Positions 1 through 11,600 of a DNA stretch of 64,000 bases are shown piece after piece; the first letter of the stretch is position 1; each line of letters opens with the position of its first letter. The stretch is from Aristolochia californica. Lineage: Eukaryota > Streptophyta > Magnoliopsida > Piperales > Aristolochiaceae. The stretch is from the NCBI GenBank assembly GCA_029961685.1, contig JARWKL010000012.1, positions 3,945,807 to 4,009,806 on the forward strand, written 5' to 3'. The notes beneath the pieces were generated by a model. That model was given only the letters and a program-made list of their open reading frames with translations. It was not told where the DNA came from and did not search any database. The position numbers and the translations under genes were made by a program.

Positions 1-1144
1 CAATCATGGTGGTGGTAGATAGATTTATGAAGTATGGTACATTCGTAGCAGTGCCAAGTGATTGTACAGCAGACGAAGCAGCTAGACCATTCATGGCACA
101 TGTGGTGAAGCACCGGGGTTTGCCCACAACGATCATCAGTGATCGTGACCCCAAATTCACAAGGAAATTCTGGACTGAGTTATTCAAACTATTGGGAACA
201 TCTCTAAATTTTTCCACTAGTTTTCATCCTCAAAGTGACGGTCAAACAGAGCGGGTAAATGCTTTGTTAGAACAATACTTACGCCATTTTGTTGCAACAA
301 ATCATAAAAATTGGCCAGACTTATTAGACGTGGCCCAGTTTTCATACAATTTGTAAAAATCAGAATCAACCGGGCACAGTCCTTTCGAGTTGGCAACAGG
401 ACGACAACCTTTGGCTCCAATGGGTCTCATTCCAGACACTTCACAAAAAAATCCAAACTCTCATCAGCTGGCGAAGAAGTGGAAAGAGAAAATGGAGCTG
501 GCACGGGTCTTATTGCATAAGGCAGTTAAAAAGATGAAGAAACATGTTGATTTAAAGAGGAGGGCGTCTTATTTCAATGTAGGTGACCAGGTCCTTCTCA
601 AACTCAGACCTAAGCAAATTCGTCACCTAAGAAGCAAGAATGAAGGTCTTTTGAAGAAATGTGAAGGCCCCTTTCCTATCATTTAACATGTGGGCAACCT
701 TGCCAACAAATTGCAACAGCTAAAAAAGTTTAAGTTCCACAATGTTTTTCATGTATTAAACCTTAAACATTATTTTGAAGACCCGAACCCGGATAGAATA
801 GTTGACCCAAGAGCTCCAATTGATGTATCAACTACTTTTTTAAACAAAGTAGAGTATATTATTGCAGACTGAGAGGAGCGCCAAAGGGGCAAGCCCTAGA
901 GGACGTAATACTTGGTCAAGTGGAAGGGTCAACCGAAAAGCGAGGCAACATGGCAAGACGCTGCCGAGTTGTGGCAGTTTGAAAAGGAAGTGGCCGACTA
1001 TCGCCAGAGGACGCAAACGAGGGCATTTACCTTATGGCGATGGGAGTATGAGACGGAGGATGAAGTCATGGTGTGGCCAGACACCAAGGTTGAAGACTGT
1101 GCAAGTCCTGTGCATAACAATAGCAGCGACGAGAGATTTCTAAG
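1..1144 (+). pseudogene. Family A chromovirus pol 3' end (integrase core, C-terminal domain, chromodomain), copy A1
   Basis: This is the 3' end of a Ty3/gypsy polyprotein, entering from outside the window. 6-356 reads as integrase core with the SDRDPKF block (second catalytic Asp) and the SDGQTE block (catalytic Glu). 390-870 is the integrase C-terminal domain (NVGDQVLLKLRP, then FHNVFHVLNLKHYFEDP). 912-1040 is a chromodomain (YLVKWKGQP, ATWQDAAEL), which marks a chromovirus; a Galadriel-like lineage is possible. The frame is closed by a TAA at 354, a TAA at 684, a TGA at 870 and further stops near 897 and 909. Most look like C-to-T changes compared with copy A3. It is a dead copy. The homologous stretch at 56625-57271 is collinear. 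Confidence 0.88.
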
Positions 1145-1540
1145 TGTCAGGGACAGAAGTTGGTTGGTTTCTGAGTATTTCTAGGGCCTTCTAAAGGCCA
1201 AAGGAGGAGGCTATAAATAGAGGGGCCTCTCCCATTGTAAAGCATTTGGGAGATTCTTAGCATTTTTTGCACTTCAAGTATATAGAGAGAGTTTTTAGCC
1301 TTTGGCCTTCAAGAGTGTTTGACCACCCTTTGTAACATTGTCTTCTTAATACAAAGTTGGCTTTTCTCTTCCATATCTTTGGTCTTTCCATTGTCCTTTT
1401 GTCTTGCAACATCTAGTGTGGAGGTTGGGTGGAGGATCCGAGGCACAAGGGGGTTGTTTAGTTCTTGGGAAGAGCTAGGCCGCACGAGGTAGATATTCCG
1501 CTTGGTTAGACGGAGATAGTCCAAATCTAACCACGTGACA
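1145..1540 (+). repeat. Family A LTR, first of the A1 pair
   Basis: This 396-bp LTR begins TGTCA and ends TGACA. A TATA-like CTATAAATAG lies near 1211, followed by a leader rich in CTT and TTG. It is directly followed by a primer-site-like AGGTATCAGAGC at 1543-1554, as expected at a 5' LTR, yet it also follows the end of pol, as expected at a 3' LTR. It therefore serves both roles in a tandem arrangement. Three other LTRs of exactly this length occur at 2181, 57272 and 58345. Confidence 0.85.
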
Positions 1541-2180
1541 ATAGGTATCAGAGCGGCGGTGGGAGTATGAGACGGAGGATGAAGCCATGCTATGGCCAGA
1601 CACCAAGGCCGAAGACTGTGCAGGTCCACTGCTTAGCAATAGCAGCAACGACCAAGGCCAAGTGCAATGGCACAACCCAGAGGGGCACACACATATGGCC
1701 AGCTCGGCAGCAGCTACAGAGGAAGAAGACATACTTGCGCTTACCAGACGGATGGCCAAGCAGCAAGACGCACAATGACCCCAACAGCCCGGCCAACAGG
1801 CATGCAAGCGGATCAAAATGGGGTTGCGGCCAATAGACGCACAGGCCGGTCAAAATGGGGTTGCGGCCAGCAGGCGCCCAAGCAGGTCGTAATGGGGTTG
1901 CGTGCGACTAGGACTCCAGGCACATCTGCAGGCAAGCGCACGACCAGGATTGCAGGCGCATCCACAAGCGCGCGTGCGACCAAGACTCCAGGCGCATCCA
2001 GAGGCTTGTGAAACGGGGTTGTGCCCAGGCGCATCCTGAGGCGCGCGAAGCGGAGTTGCACATTGAAAGGCGCCCGCGCGACCAGGACTCCAGATGCACG
2101 AGCGACCAGGGCACCTCTGAAGCCAGAATTCGAACTTTCAGGAACTGGCGGGTTTTTGGGCGTCTTTAGAGATTTCTAAA
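1541..2180 (+). repeat. Inter-LTR fragment: primer site, chromodomain tail and basic tandem-repeat region
   Basis: After a primer-site remnant (1543-1554) the sequence jumps to a second copy of the region just after the chromodomain (1555-1640 resembles 1038-1125). It then runs into a GC-rich stretch with two short tandem repeats: about 37 bp at 1813-1905 and 36 bp at 1904-2011. An open frame of 114 codons at 1667-2011 turns the 36-bp unit into a repeated Arg/Thr/Pro/Gly/Ala peptide of 12 residues, centred on RATRTPGAS. The stretch ends at a GAGATTTCTAA motif just before the next LTR. The same arrangement recurs at 57668-58344, so it is not a local accident. No known domain is recognised in the repeat peptide. 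Confidence 0.7.
1904..2011 (+). repeat. 36-bp tandem repeat, three units
   Basis: Units start at 1904, 1940 and 1976. Each contains GACTCCAGGCGCATCC or a close variant. Because 36 is a multiple of three, the unit keeps one reading frame and would encode a 12-residue basic repeat. Related, more degenerate units continue to about 2120. The counterpart lies at about 58060-58170. Confidence 0.75.
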
Positions 2181-2576
2181 GGCCAGGGATGGAAGTTGGT
2201 TGGTTTCTAAGTATTTCTAGGGCCTTCTAAATGCCAAGGGAGGAGGCCATAAATATAGGGGCCTCTCCCATTGTAAAGCATTTGGGAGATTCTTAGCATT
2301 CTTTGCTCTTCAAGTATATAGGGAGAGTTTCTTGCCTTTGGCCTTCAAGAGTGTTTGGCCACCCTTTGTAACATTGTCTTCTCAATACAAAGTTGACTTT
2401 TATTTTCCATATCTGTGGTCTTTTCTTTGTCCTTTTGTCTTGCAACATCTAGTGTGGAGGTTGCGTGGAGGATCCGAGGCACAAGGAGGCTGACTAGTTC
2501 TTGGGAAAAGCTAGGCTGCATGTGGTAGATATTCCGCTTGGCTAGACGGACTTAGTCCAAATCTAACCACATGACA
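2181..2576 (+). repeat. Family A LTR, second of the A1 pair (5' LTR of the gag-protease piece)
   Basis: This LTR is 396 bp, aligned end to end with 1145-1540. Its first bases have decayed (GGCCA in place of TGTCA), while the end TGACA is intact at 2572-2576. A TATA-like CATAAATATAG lies near 2250. It is followed by AT and then the primer-binding site. Confidence 0.85.
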
Positions 2577-2578
2577 AT

Positions 2579-2590
2579 TGGTATCAGAGC
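2579..2590 (+). other. Primer-binding site (initiator Met-tRNA type)
   Basis: TGGTATCAGAGC sits two bases after the LTR end. It is complementary to the 3' end of plant initiator methionine tRNA, the usual primer for LTR-element reverse transcription. Confidence 0.85.
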
Positions 2591-2603
2591 CAAGTTGAAA
2601 TCA

Positions 2604-4098
2604 ATGGCTTCAACAAGTAGAGAAGATACTTCAAGAGGCAAATAATAAATAAGTGACATTAACTTTCGTTTTACAACTCTTGAGCATTGTTTAGACAACT
2701 TTGAAAATCTTTGTACGAACTGGGAGGAGTTCGTTCAAAGGACGAATGAGGAGCATCAGCCAACTCCATGAGAGGATTTGAGGAAGACGTCCATTCAGCC
2801 ATTGCCATCATGAGGGTGGAGATGGAACAATTGGGGAAGGACGTCAAAGACCTCTCTAGGGAGTTGCGTATAGGTCTCTCCTTGTGCGAACAAGCCTTGG
2901 CAAATAGAGGGGTTGTTCACGCACATGCAAAGATCAAGATGCCTGAGCCAAAGTCTTTCACTCGGAAGAGAGACACGAAGGTCATAGATAATTTTCTTTG
3001 GCAAGTGGAGCAATACTTTCATGCTAGCAAGCTAAGGATAGTGCGGCTACCAAGTTCTTATCCGATGATGCTATTCTTTGGTGGAGAAGACGTATGGGAG
3101 ATGAGAAAGAGTGAGAGGAGTCCGTCCACACTCGGGATGATTTCAAGAGGGAGCTGTAGAGGGAGTTCTTTCTGGAAGATGTTGAGTACAAAGCAAGGAA
3201 GAGGATCGTCTTTTTTCCTTTCTTGTTGGTTTACGTCCATGGGCTGAGTAAGAATTGAGAAGACGAGAGGTAAACACACTAGCTTCAACTTTATCTACGG
3301 CTGAAACGTTAACCGAATATAAGAGAAGGAATGATTCGGCTAACAAAGTGTCTAAGGAAAATAACAATGGTAAAACAAATTTTAAGAAGAAAGAGAAAGG
3401 GGAGAAGAAGCCATGGGTAAAGGACGCCAAGGCTAGGCTGGAAGAGAAGAAAAGAGGAGACAAATAGAAAAAGAAGGTCCATTGTTTCATATGCGAGGGA
3501 GAGCACTATGTGAGGGGTTGTCCTAAAAAGAGGCTCCTCAATGCTGCTCAAAATGAGACGGACAATAGAGGAATTGAGCCTAGGATGGGCTCTCTAACAC
3601 TTCTCAATGTTGTTGTCCGTTCAAAGGAGGAGAAGGTTGCTCCACTTCTGGTAAGACATTAAGGGAACTCCTTTTTCTCTCTATAACACTTGTTGGACGT
3701 ACTGTTAAAGCAATGGTGGACACTGGCGCCACCCACAACTTCCTTTCGGAGGAGGAGGCTAGACGCCTAAGGATACGAGGAGAGAAAAATGGGTGCAAAA
3801 TGAAAGTTGTAAATTCTGCTACTCGTGAAGTCCAATGCATTGACAAGAACGTCCCAGTGGAGATAGGCAAGTGGGTAGGAATTCTGAATTTTACTATTGT
3901 TGGCATGGATGATTTCAATGTGATTTTGGGAATGGAGTTTTTCACAGTTTGTAAGGCTTTTGTAATGCCGCATGTTGGAGTAGTGGGGATTATGGATAAG
4001 CAAAGTCCTTGTGCAGTTTTTGAACTTGACAACAAAGATGTAACAAAAAAAAAGACTTAATGGTATCAGCCCTCCAGCTTAAGAAAGGTCTTAAGTGT
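2604..4098 (+). pseudogene. Family A gag and protease, copy A1, truncated
   Basis: The gag reading starts at the ATG at 2604 (MASTSRED). It continues through a capsid-like region (PEPKSFTRKRDTKVIDNFLWQVEQYF near 2944-3020) and a Lys-rich linker (3350-3470) to a zinc knuckle of the form CX2CX3HX4C (CFICEGEHYVRGC, about 3483-3521). The protease domain follows, with the DTGATHNFLS active-site block at about 3718. A stop appears early (about 2647) and there are several frameshifts, one clearly inside the capsid after 3035. The sequence stops abruptly at 4098, where a family-B LTR begins, and no reverse transcriptase of this copy remains. Confidence 0.85.
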
Positions 4099-4526
4099 TA
4101 TGCACGCAATAACATTATTATTTTAATTGTTTTATTTAATTTACTTTATTTTATTTCAGTTTTAGGCCATAGGGGTATTTTTGGAATTATTTATTAATAG
4201 GGATATTTTTGGAATATTTTATTCATAGGGATATTTTTGTAATATTTTATTAAACCCTAACAGGGTGAACCCTATTTAAGGGGTAAGAGTAATGAGAAAA
4301 GAAAAGCATTGAAGTATTAAAAATTAGGTTAAATCTAGCGTAGAGAGGCTTAGAGTTCTCCTCAACGAGCTCTAGGGTTATCAAGCTTCCCTTAGGCTTG
4401 ATCTTTCGATCTTCGTCTCCCCCATGTCTTCCTACTATCCCTACGGTAATGCCTGGAAGACCCGTAACCCGTGGCAGACCCTAGATCCTCTCAAAGAATC
4501 CTTGTGTCAGATCCGGGACCGTAACA
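4099..4526 (+). repeat. Family B LTR (solo, at a junction)
   Basis: It starts TGTTATGCACGC and ends GGGACCGTAACA, 428 bp. Its ends match the LTRs of element G at 54768-55111 and 56282-56624 (opposite strand). Left flank is family A protease; right flank is family H reverse transcriptase. The flanking pentamers (TTAAG left, TGGTC right) do not match, so it is not a simple insertion with a target-site duplication. No primer site or internal region of its own follows. Confidence 0.8.
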
Positions 4527-7197
4527 TGGTCGTTGGACCTTATCGGTACCCACAGCTCCAGAAAGATGAAATTGAAAGACAGAGCCAAGCCATGCTACAA
4601 CAAGGCCTTATTCATAGTAGACTTTCTCATTAAGAAACATGATGGTACATGGCAATTTTGTGTCGATTATCAGGATTTGAATGCCCAAACTGTGAAAGAT
4701 AAGTTCCCTAGTCCTGTGGTGGAGGAGCTTTTAGATGAATTGCACGGGTCCTATATATTCATCAAATTGGACTTGCACTCCGAATAGCATCAGGTTCGTA
4801 TGCCTCCAGACGATATCGACAAAACTGCCTTCCGCACTCATCACGACCACTTTGAATTTGTGGTCATGCCATTTGGGTTATCCAACTCCCAATCCACATT
4901 CCAGGCATTAATGAACAAGGTATTCTGAAACTATCTTCACAAATTTGTACTTTTTTCTTTGATGACATACTCATTTACAGCCAGTTTGGACATCAACATT
5001 TAGAGTATTTAAGATTGGTATTTCAATTGTTACGTTCCCATCAATTATATACAAAGAAATCAAAATGCTCATTTGCGACATCACATGTGGCCTATCTCAG
5101 CCATATTATTTCCCATGATGGGGTCACAATTGATTCATAAAAAAATCAAGTTATTATAGATTGGCCACAACCTATGAATACCTCAGCTTTGAGAGGGTTT
5201 TTAGGATTGGTAGGATATCACAGAAAATTTATCAAGAACTATGGACCGATAGAAACACCATTGACTAATCTCCTCAAGAAAAATTCCTTTATTTGGAATG
5301 ATCAGGCCACACAGTCCTTCTCAAATCTCAAACTAGCTCTTGCATCCGCACCAGTTCTGCAACTTCCCAATTTTGATGATTTATTTGAGGTCATGTGTGA
5401 CACATCAGGTGGGGGCATTGGGACCGTTCTATTGCAGCACTTTCACCTTATTGCATATTTCATCCGATAGTTGGCAGTATGACATCACAAATTGCCAGCA
5501 TATGAACGCGAGTTAATCGGGTTGGCCAAAGTTGTCCAACATTGGCGCCTGTACTTATGGGGTCATGCATTTGTTATTCGTACTGATCATTACAACCATA
5601 AATATTTTCAAGACTAGTGACTCACGACTTCTCCTCAACAACACTGGATCAGTAAATTGATGGGATTCGACTTTACAGTGGAATACCGTGCAGGCAGGTT
5701 AAACAAGGTGGCCGATGTCTTCTCACAACATTTGGAGACTCCGCCGCTTCTATGTGCTATTGGCCAGCCTCGTTTTATTCTTTTAGACTTGGTCAAGGAG
5801 GAAAATGCCAGCAATCTAGTTCTTCTTAATATACACAAGAAAATTACAAAGGGGCCCCTGAACTCTAGATGGACCTTTAAGGATTCTCTTATTTATTACA
5901 AATTACAATTATATATCATACACACTTCGGATTTGGTTTAAGCCATCATCTCTGCATACCATGATAACATGAAGGCATCTAAAAAACATTGCATCACATT
6001 CGAGCGGATTTCTATTGGCAGGCTATGAAGACCTCCATTGCAACATATGTAACATCCTGTCTGGTGTATCAACACAACAATGCCGAACACTTAAGTCCCG
6101 CAGGTCTTTTAAAGCCTTTGGCACTTCCTACACAGGTGTAGGCCGATATTTCTATGGACTTCATCGAAGATCTTCTACAATCTTCAGGCAAGTCGATATT
6201 ATTTGTGGTGGCGGATCGGTTCTCGAAGTATGCACACTTAATGCCCATGGCACACCCATATACAACATCTAGAGTGGCGCATATAATTTTCGAGCATATT
6301 GTTCATTTACATGGTATTCCCGAATCAATTGTCAGTGAACCTGATGCGGTCTTTACCAACACATTTTGACGTGAATTGTTTCGCCTATGCGGCACCAAGT
6401 TGAAGTTCTCATCATCATATCATTCTCAAATAGACTATCAAATAGAGGTAGTTAACCGCATTGTGGAAATGTATCTCCGATGTCTAGTGGGCGATCATCC
6501 TAAAAACTGGGTTCAATGGCTATCGTGGGCGGAATATTGTTACAGCACTTCCTTCCACACTGCTTTACAGTCTACTCCCTTCAGCATTCTATATGGCAGA
6601 GATCCTCTTCGGCGTATACTCTGGGCTCCACCTGTGTGGACTCTAATGATCAAGCTCTCATTGAACGGGACCAGGTGCTACAAAATATTTCGGATCGCCT
6701 CCTCAAAGCACAAGTTTGTATGAAGGACTTCTATGACAAGGGACACCGGGATATCACATACAAGGAAGGTGACTATGTCTGGTTACTACTCTATCCTTAC
6801 CGGCAACACTTTCTAGCGGGCCAACACTGTCATAAACTTTCTCCCAAGTACTTTGTGCCTTTCTCTATTATTCGATGCATCGGGCCAATCACCTATCAAT
6901 TGTAACTTCCCGCAATGGCTAAACTTCATGATGTGTTCCATGTCTCCTTAAACCCTTTAAGAGACCACCTCCTTTGTCAATTTCGTCCCTTCCTCCATTG
7001 GACAATGGATGGATTATTCTTACTCCAGCTAAGGTATTGCATGCCCGTCGTAGTAATGACCAGTGGGAGATTCTAGTGCAATTGAAGGACACCGAACAAG
7101 AGGTTGCTACATGGGAACAACTGGCCAACTTCATACAGGTCTACCCAACTTACGAGCTTGAGGACAAGCTATTTCTCCATGGGGGGTGTGCAGTTGT
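4527..7197 (+). pseudogene. Family H chromovirus pol (RT, RNase H, integrase, chromodomain), copy H1
   Basis: Reading starts inside reverse transcriptase (PYRYPQLQKDEIER, about 4536). It continues through FCVDYQDLNAQTVKDKFP (4658-4700), PFGLSN (about 4870) and the catalytic block FFDDILIY (about 4950-4980). RNase H lies at about 5385-5640 and ends with the EYRAGRLNKVADVFSQ motif at about 5680. Integrase core is at 6154-6570: VVADRFSKYAH, then VSEPDAVFT where VSDRDPVFT is usual, so the second catalytic Asp appears replaced by Glu. Chromodomain-like sequence is at 7035-7130 (WEILVQLKDTEQEVATWEQL). Many stops and frameshifts (4787, 4928, 5142, 5468, 6367, 6903) show it is dead. LTR, gag and protease on the left are missing. 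The lineage looks Reina-like, with moderate confidence. Confidence 0.85.
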
Positions 7198-8027
7198 TGA
7201 GGACTCAATAGCTTACCGAGTCACCCAAAGGAGGCGACAATGACTCATTGAGTTAATTAATTTTAAATTTAATATTTTATATTACTTTTAAGTATATTTT
7301 TTCATTAAGTATGTAAGGATCCAGGTCGCAAGGGCATAATTATAAATTTAATCCCTAAAAATCTAATGATGTCAAACCCTATTTAGAGGGTAGATAAATA
7401 GAAAAAAGTCAAGCATTGAATTAGGTTAAATAGGGTTTGGAGTTCTCCTTGAAGAGCTCTAGGGTTTTGGATGTCTCCTTGACGAGCTCCAAGTATAGTT
7501 TCTCTCTTGATTTAGGTTATTTCTCTTCCCTTTTGAATTATGTTTTGCTTTTATTGAATCAAAGAGGAAAGGATTGCTACTATTTCTGAGTTCACTCAGA
7601 GGTTGTAGCCTCCCCTTCGTTCACAGTAGCAAAAGGGGGCTTCCCTCCTTCATTCCGAGCAAGGGTAGAGGTTCCCCCAATCCCCAACCCGAGAGCAACC
7701 TCTAAAGAGGCGCTTTAGCCTATAATCGAGCAAGGCAGGATTAGGAGCTCCTAATCCCTCATACGTGAACATTAGCACCTTGCCAAGAGGGCCCTTACCC
7801 TCTCAACAGTGAGCACCCAAGGGTTCAACGCCTTCCTAGCCGAGAGCAGCAAGGGTTCTCTACCCTTATCAAGAAAAACCAAGAAAGGAGACTCCTTTTC
7901 AGTCTGACCGAAAATAGCCAAGAAAAGAGCCTCCTTTGCTTTCTTACCGAGAGCAACAGCTCTATAACGGTGCTGGATTCACAAATCCCATGCCGAGTTA
8001 CTCGATCCATGGCTACAGACCATAACA
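7198..8027 (+). repeat. Family H 3' LTR, copy H1
   Basis: It begins TGAGGACTCAATAGC, the same start as the H2 LTR at 16428. It shares blocks such as GAGTTCTCCTTGAAGAGCTC and the CC-rich 'AGAGCAACAAGAG' region, and ends near ATAACA at 8027 after a conserved GCCGAGTTACT block. Length is about 830 bp against 779 bp for the H2 LTR, because internal copy number of the AGAGCAAC-type segments differs. No primer site follows, as expected for a 3' LTR. Confidence 0.75.
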
Positions 8028-8289
8028 AAAAGAATACGATTGAAAGATAAGACACCCCATAGCCAGTAGGAGCCAGAGATGAATTTAGTTTGGAGCCTCA
8101 ACCGAATCACTTTGAATTCACAAAGAGAAGACAAACTGAAGAAGGTACATCATCATCCTCCAACTACCTATCAACACTTGACGATAATGTGGATGACATC
8201 CAGGTGATCCAATTAGCAGTTCTTGCAACACAAGAATATTTGAAGGCATAACAGATATAGCTATAGTAGAGCCAGCAGAGGCTACATAA
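8028..8289. other. Short non-coding stretch between two LTR remnants
   Basis: No reading frame, repeat or recognisable element was found. It may be old flanking DNA of H1 or decayed internal sequence of the following copia remnant. Confidence 0.4.
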
Positions 8290-8665
8290 TCTTCTTGAGA
8301 CTATCCTAGTTGATTTCTAGGGCCAACACATAAACCCAAGAGATCTCAAGGGAATGAGAGAAGAAACCAAGGAAGAGAAAGAAAAAGAAAAGAGAGAGAG
8401 GTGTATGGACGAATTTGAGCCAAGAGGAAGAGACTTGAATGCTCTACCCCATGACTTGAGGCTATATTTATAGTTGTGTGAAGGTGTTTACAATGACTAC
8501 AATGCCCTTAGAGCTACATGCTTCAAAATAAAAAAAGACATAAGAGGACATAAACCAGCTTGCATAATTATAATTATATGTCATCTCTAAGGAAGTTCTC
8601 CTTATTTACTAGCCATGCTTCCCTTACGCACATGAGTGTCTCTTAATACTCCCCCTCAAGTTGGC
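8290..8665 (-). repeat. Copia-type LTR remnant with polypurine tract, minus strand
   Basis: On the minus strand, a purine tract (ACTTGAGGGGGAG, 8649-8661) is followed by an LTR-like start TATTAAGAGACACTC (TG decayed to TA) at 8648. Then come 'AAGGGCATTGTAG', a TATA-like CTATAAATATAG (about 8470) and a CT-rich leader. The layout matches the LTR of element C. The far end near 8290 is approximate. Confidence 0.6.
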
Positions 8666-11600
8666 GTTTGTAACTTCATTGGAAAATAATCTTGGTCAAG
8701 AAATTTGTGTGCTTGAAAAAGAAAAATTAAATTGCCTTGCTTTTGATCCATCTTGTTCTTGTTCACATCTTGCTTGAAGTCTTCATCTTATTGTCATCTT
8801 GTTCTCCCCCTTGGATATTCTAGTCACATAAAACTTGATTACCACAACATGTGGAATTCTTTATTGTAAATTATGCTTTTTCTTATCAAATGATAGAAAC
8901 ATCCATATTTCAATTTGAATGGGGGCGCAACTACTACAACACTCAATTTCCAATCTTACCATTCATACTTCTCATTCTATTCTTCCCCTCAAGCTAGGAG
9001 GTAATAACAATGATACCAGCTTGAAACAAAAAAATAGTTTTAGCAATTGTCTCCTCCATCAAGGTGTCCCAATGAAAAGTACTCAATCAAACAAAAACTC
9101 TAAAAAAGTAAAATATGGGTGATAAAGTAAAATTTGAAACCAACCTTAAAGTATTTCCAACAAAATAGTGATAATGATCAATAAAGAGGGTAATTCCAAT
9201 CACTCAAAAGATAGACCATTAAAAAAGTCTCAACGGACTTAAAAATACCTATATATTAAAAAGAAGACCAACCAAAGCAATGCACCAAGGCCTACGAGGG
9301 TAAACGAGAGTAAAAAAGGATGGTAGAAGAAAGACAACTGAGTAAAAGGGTAATAGGGGATTAAAGGTAGAGAAAATAACCACCACCGTAATAAGAAGGA
9401 GATTGTAGTGGTACTACTGAATTAACTAAACAAATTTGACCAAGTATGACTTTTGGGGGGTGACCAAGTTTGACTCAAGAGGGAGATAAAAATTAATTCC
9501 TCTATTAACATGATAATAAAGGAAACTTAAAAAAACCCAACAATAAAATTTTGAGATGGAACACAATAATGAAACTTTCTAAACATAGACTTCTCATATA
9601 AGGCAATTACTTTTTAACACAACTTGACCAATTTGAAATAAAATATTCAAGAGAAAATTTCTAGAATGTGAGAAGTTTTAGGACTTTAACATTTAGAATT
9701 TAGAATGAGAAAAGAAGACTTTCTAATTCAAAATTTTCAAATTTTGTCAAAAAGGAAATTAAACTCATAATGGGAAAGTCTTCTCAAAAGGAAACTAATG
9801 AAATATGAGATCAAACAAAAGAAACTTTTAAGGAAGAAAAAATACTCAAGTTGGTAAAATCTTGACTAGATTTTGAAAACAAATAGGAAACTCAACCAAG
9901 ATTAGCAACTAAAAAGTGAAGCAAAAAATTCAGCTTAAATTCGGATCTTGGCATGCAACATGAAACCAGCATGACCTTTGATTCTTCTTATGTGGATATT
10001 TTTCTCTAGAAATATCAAATTGAGAAACTGTTTATTGGGATAGAAATTAGATTCAAATATCTCTCTTTTCAGATATAATTCTCAATATAAATCTTCAGAA
10101 TATTGGAACAAACTGTTAAGGAATTTGAGGCTTTATGCTGCTACACGAAACTAGTTTGTAGTTTATCCTACAAAAGTTTGTATAATATTTTAAAAATTAT
10201 TTTAGTTACTAATTTATAGACTTTGTGAGTTATCTTATTTGATATCATGTTTGATCATTTAAAATAACTATCTAGCTCATGAATATGACTCCAAGATAGC
10301 TCCGCTAGTATAAGCCATGGGTAAATCCATCTAACCGCTAAATTTGGATGCAAATGAGACCACCGATGTTGTCAGTCCATCAGGTATTTCCACTTTATTA
10401 GAAATGTTTTCCTCCATCATATACTTATTTAATATTAAAATTCTTTATTTATATATCAGATACTATAGTCGTGCCTTCATGTATGCATGACCACAACTTG
10501 ACCCAACAAATTGCTATTGAGGTGATAATGTAGAGGAATGGGAGACTAAACTCCCTATTACGATTTTGAATTGTTATAATCAACTTATCAGGGAGCATGT
10601 GGTCATTTGTTGAAAAGCTATGCACATTAGAGAGTTAAGAAATCTAACTCATACATGGACATGCAATCTGCATACTTGTTCCTCTTAATTGAAATAACAT
10701 ATTTCTTTTATTCTTATAGTATTTTTGCATTGGTGGTTGATTTTGATATTGATGTTTTGTGTTGTTTGTTGCATGAAAGAGAAATTTGTGGTATGCTTAT
10801 TTAGTGATGAGAGTGCCAGACAATGCATTCAAACCATATGGAGCCATAAGTTTGGGATTTACATGAATAAGATGCATAAGTTGTTCTAGCGGTTTGAAAG
10901 TGAGGCTAAAGCTCAAATGACCTCCCATCAAGGACTTCTATGGAGGATTGGAGTAGTTGTGTGCACTCTTAATGAGTGAGGAGTTTCAGGTTAATTTTTT
11001 TTTATTATAAGGATAAATTTTTATTTAAATGTGAAACCAATTTATTTTTATTTCCAAATGAAGAGGATATAAAAGTATAATTCTTAAAAACACAAAAAGC
11101 CAAAACTTCTAGCATTCCACTAGGTCAAAGTCATGTGCTTAGACTCACTAAGAGATGTTACATATAATATTGTTGACATTTCTATTTCTTCTTTTACTTG
11201 TTTGAAGGGTGGTTATATGAACCAAGTGGGTTTTACAACAACACCAATCATAAGGCGCCATATTGACTTCAATAGACTATGGGGTTTGCATACATGAGTA
11301 TAATTTTTTTTCTTACCTCATTTCTACTTTAAAATACATATTAATAAAATAGTAATGCTAATTATGTCTAATAGGAAGATATGTAGGAGAATGTCATGGC
11401 AACTAAGGTGGTCAGTATGAGGTAGACCATGTGGAGATAGTGTCCTAAGTATTTGGCACCAGACATGTGTGAGAGGGATGGGTCTTGGTGCACCCCACCT
11501 TCCTAATCTTAAGGTTTAGATTGCACACAGTACTGAGCTAGTACAAAAGACTTAGGTTAAACAAATCAAGTTGGCTTAACAACAAAAATGATAGATCAAA

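Noticed and set aside
1..8027. A1 and H1 as one continuous element
   Set aside because: Gag-protease before 4098 and RT after 4527 belong to different families: the H2 copy shows what family H protease looks like, and A3 shows what family A RT looks like.
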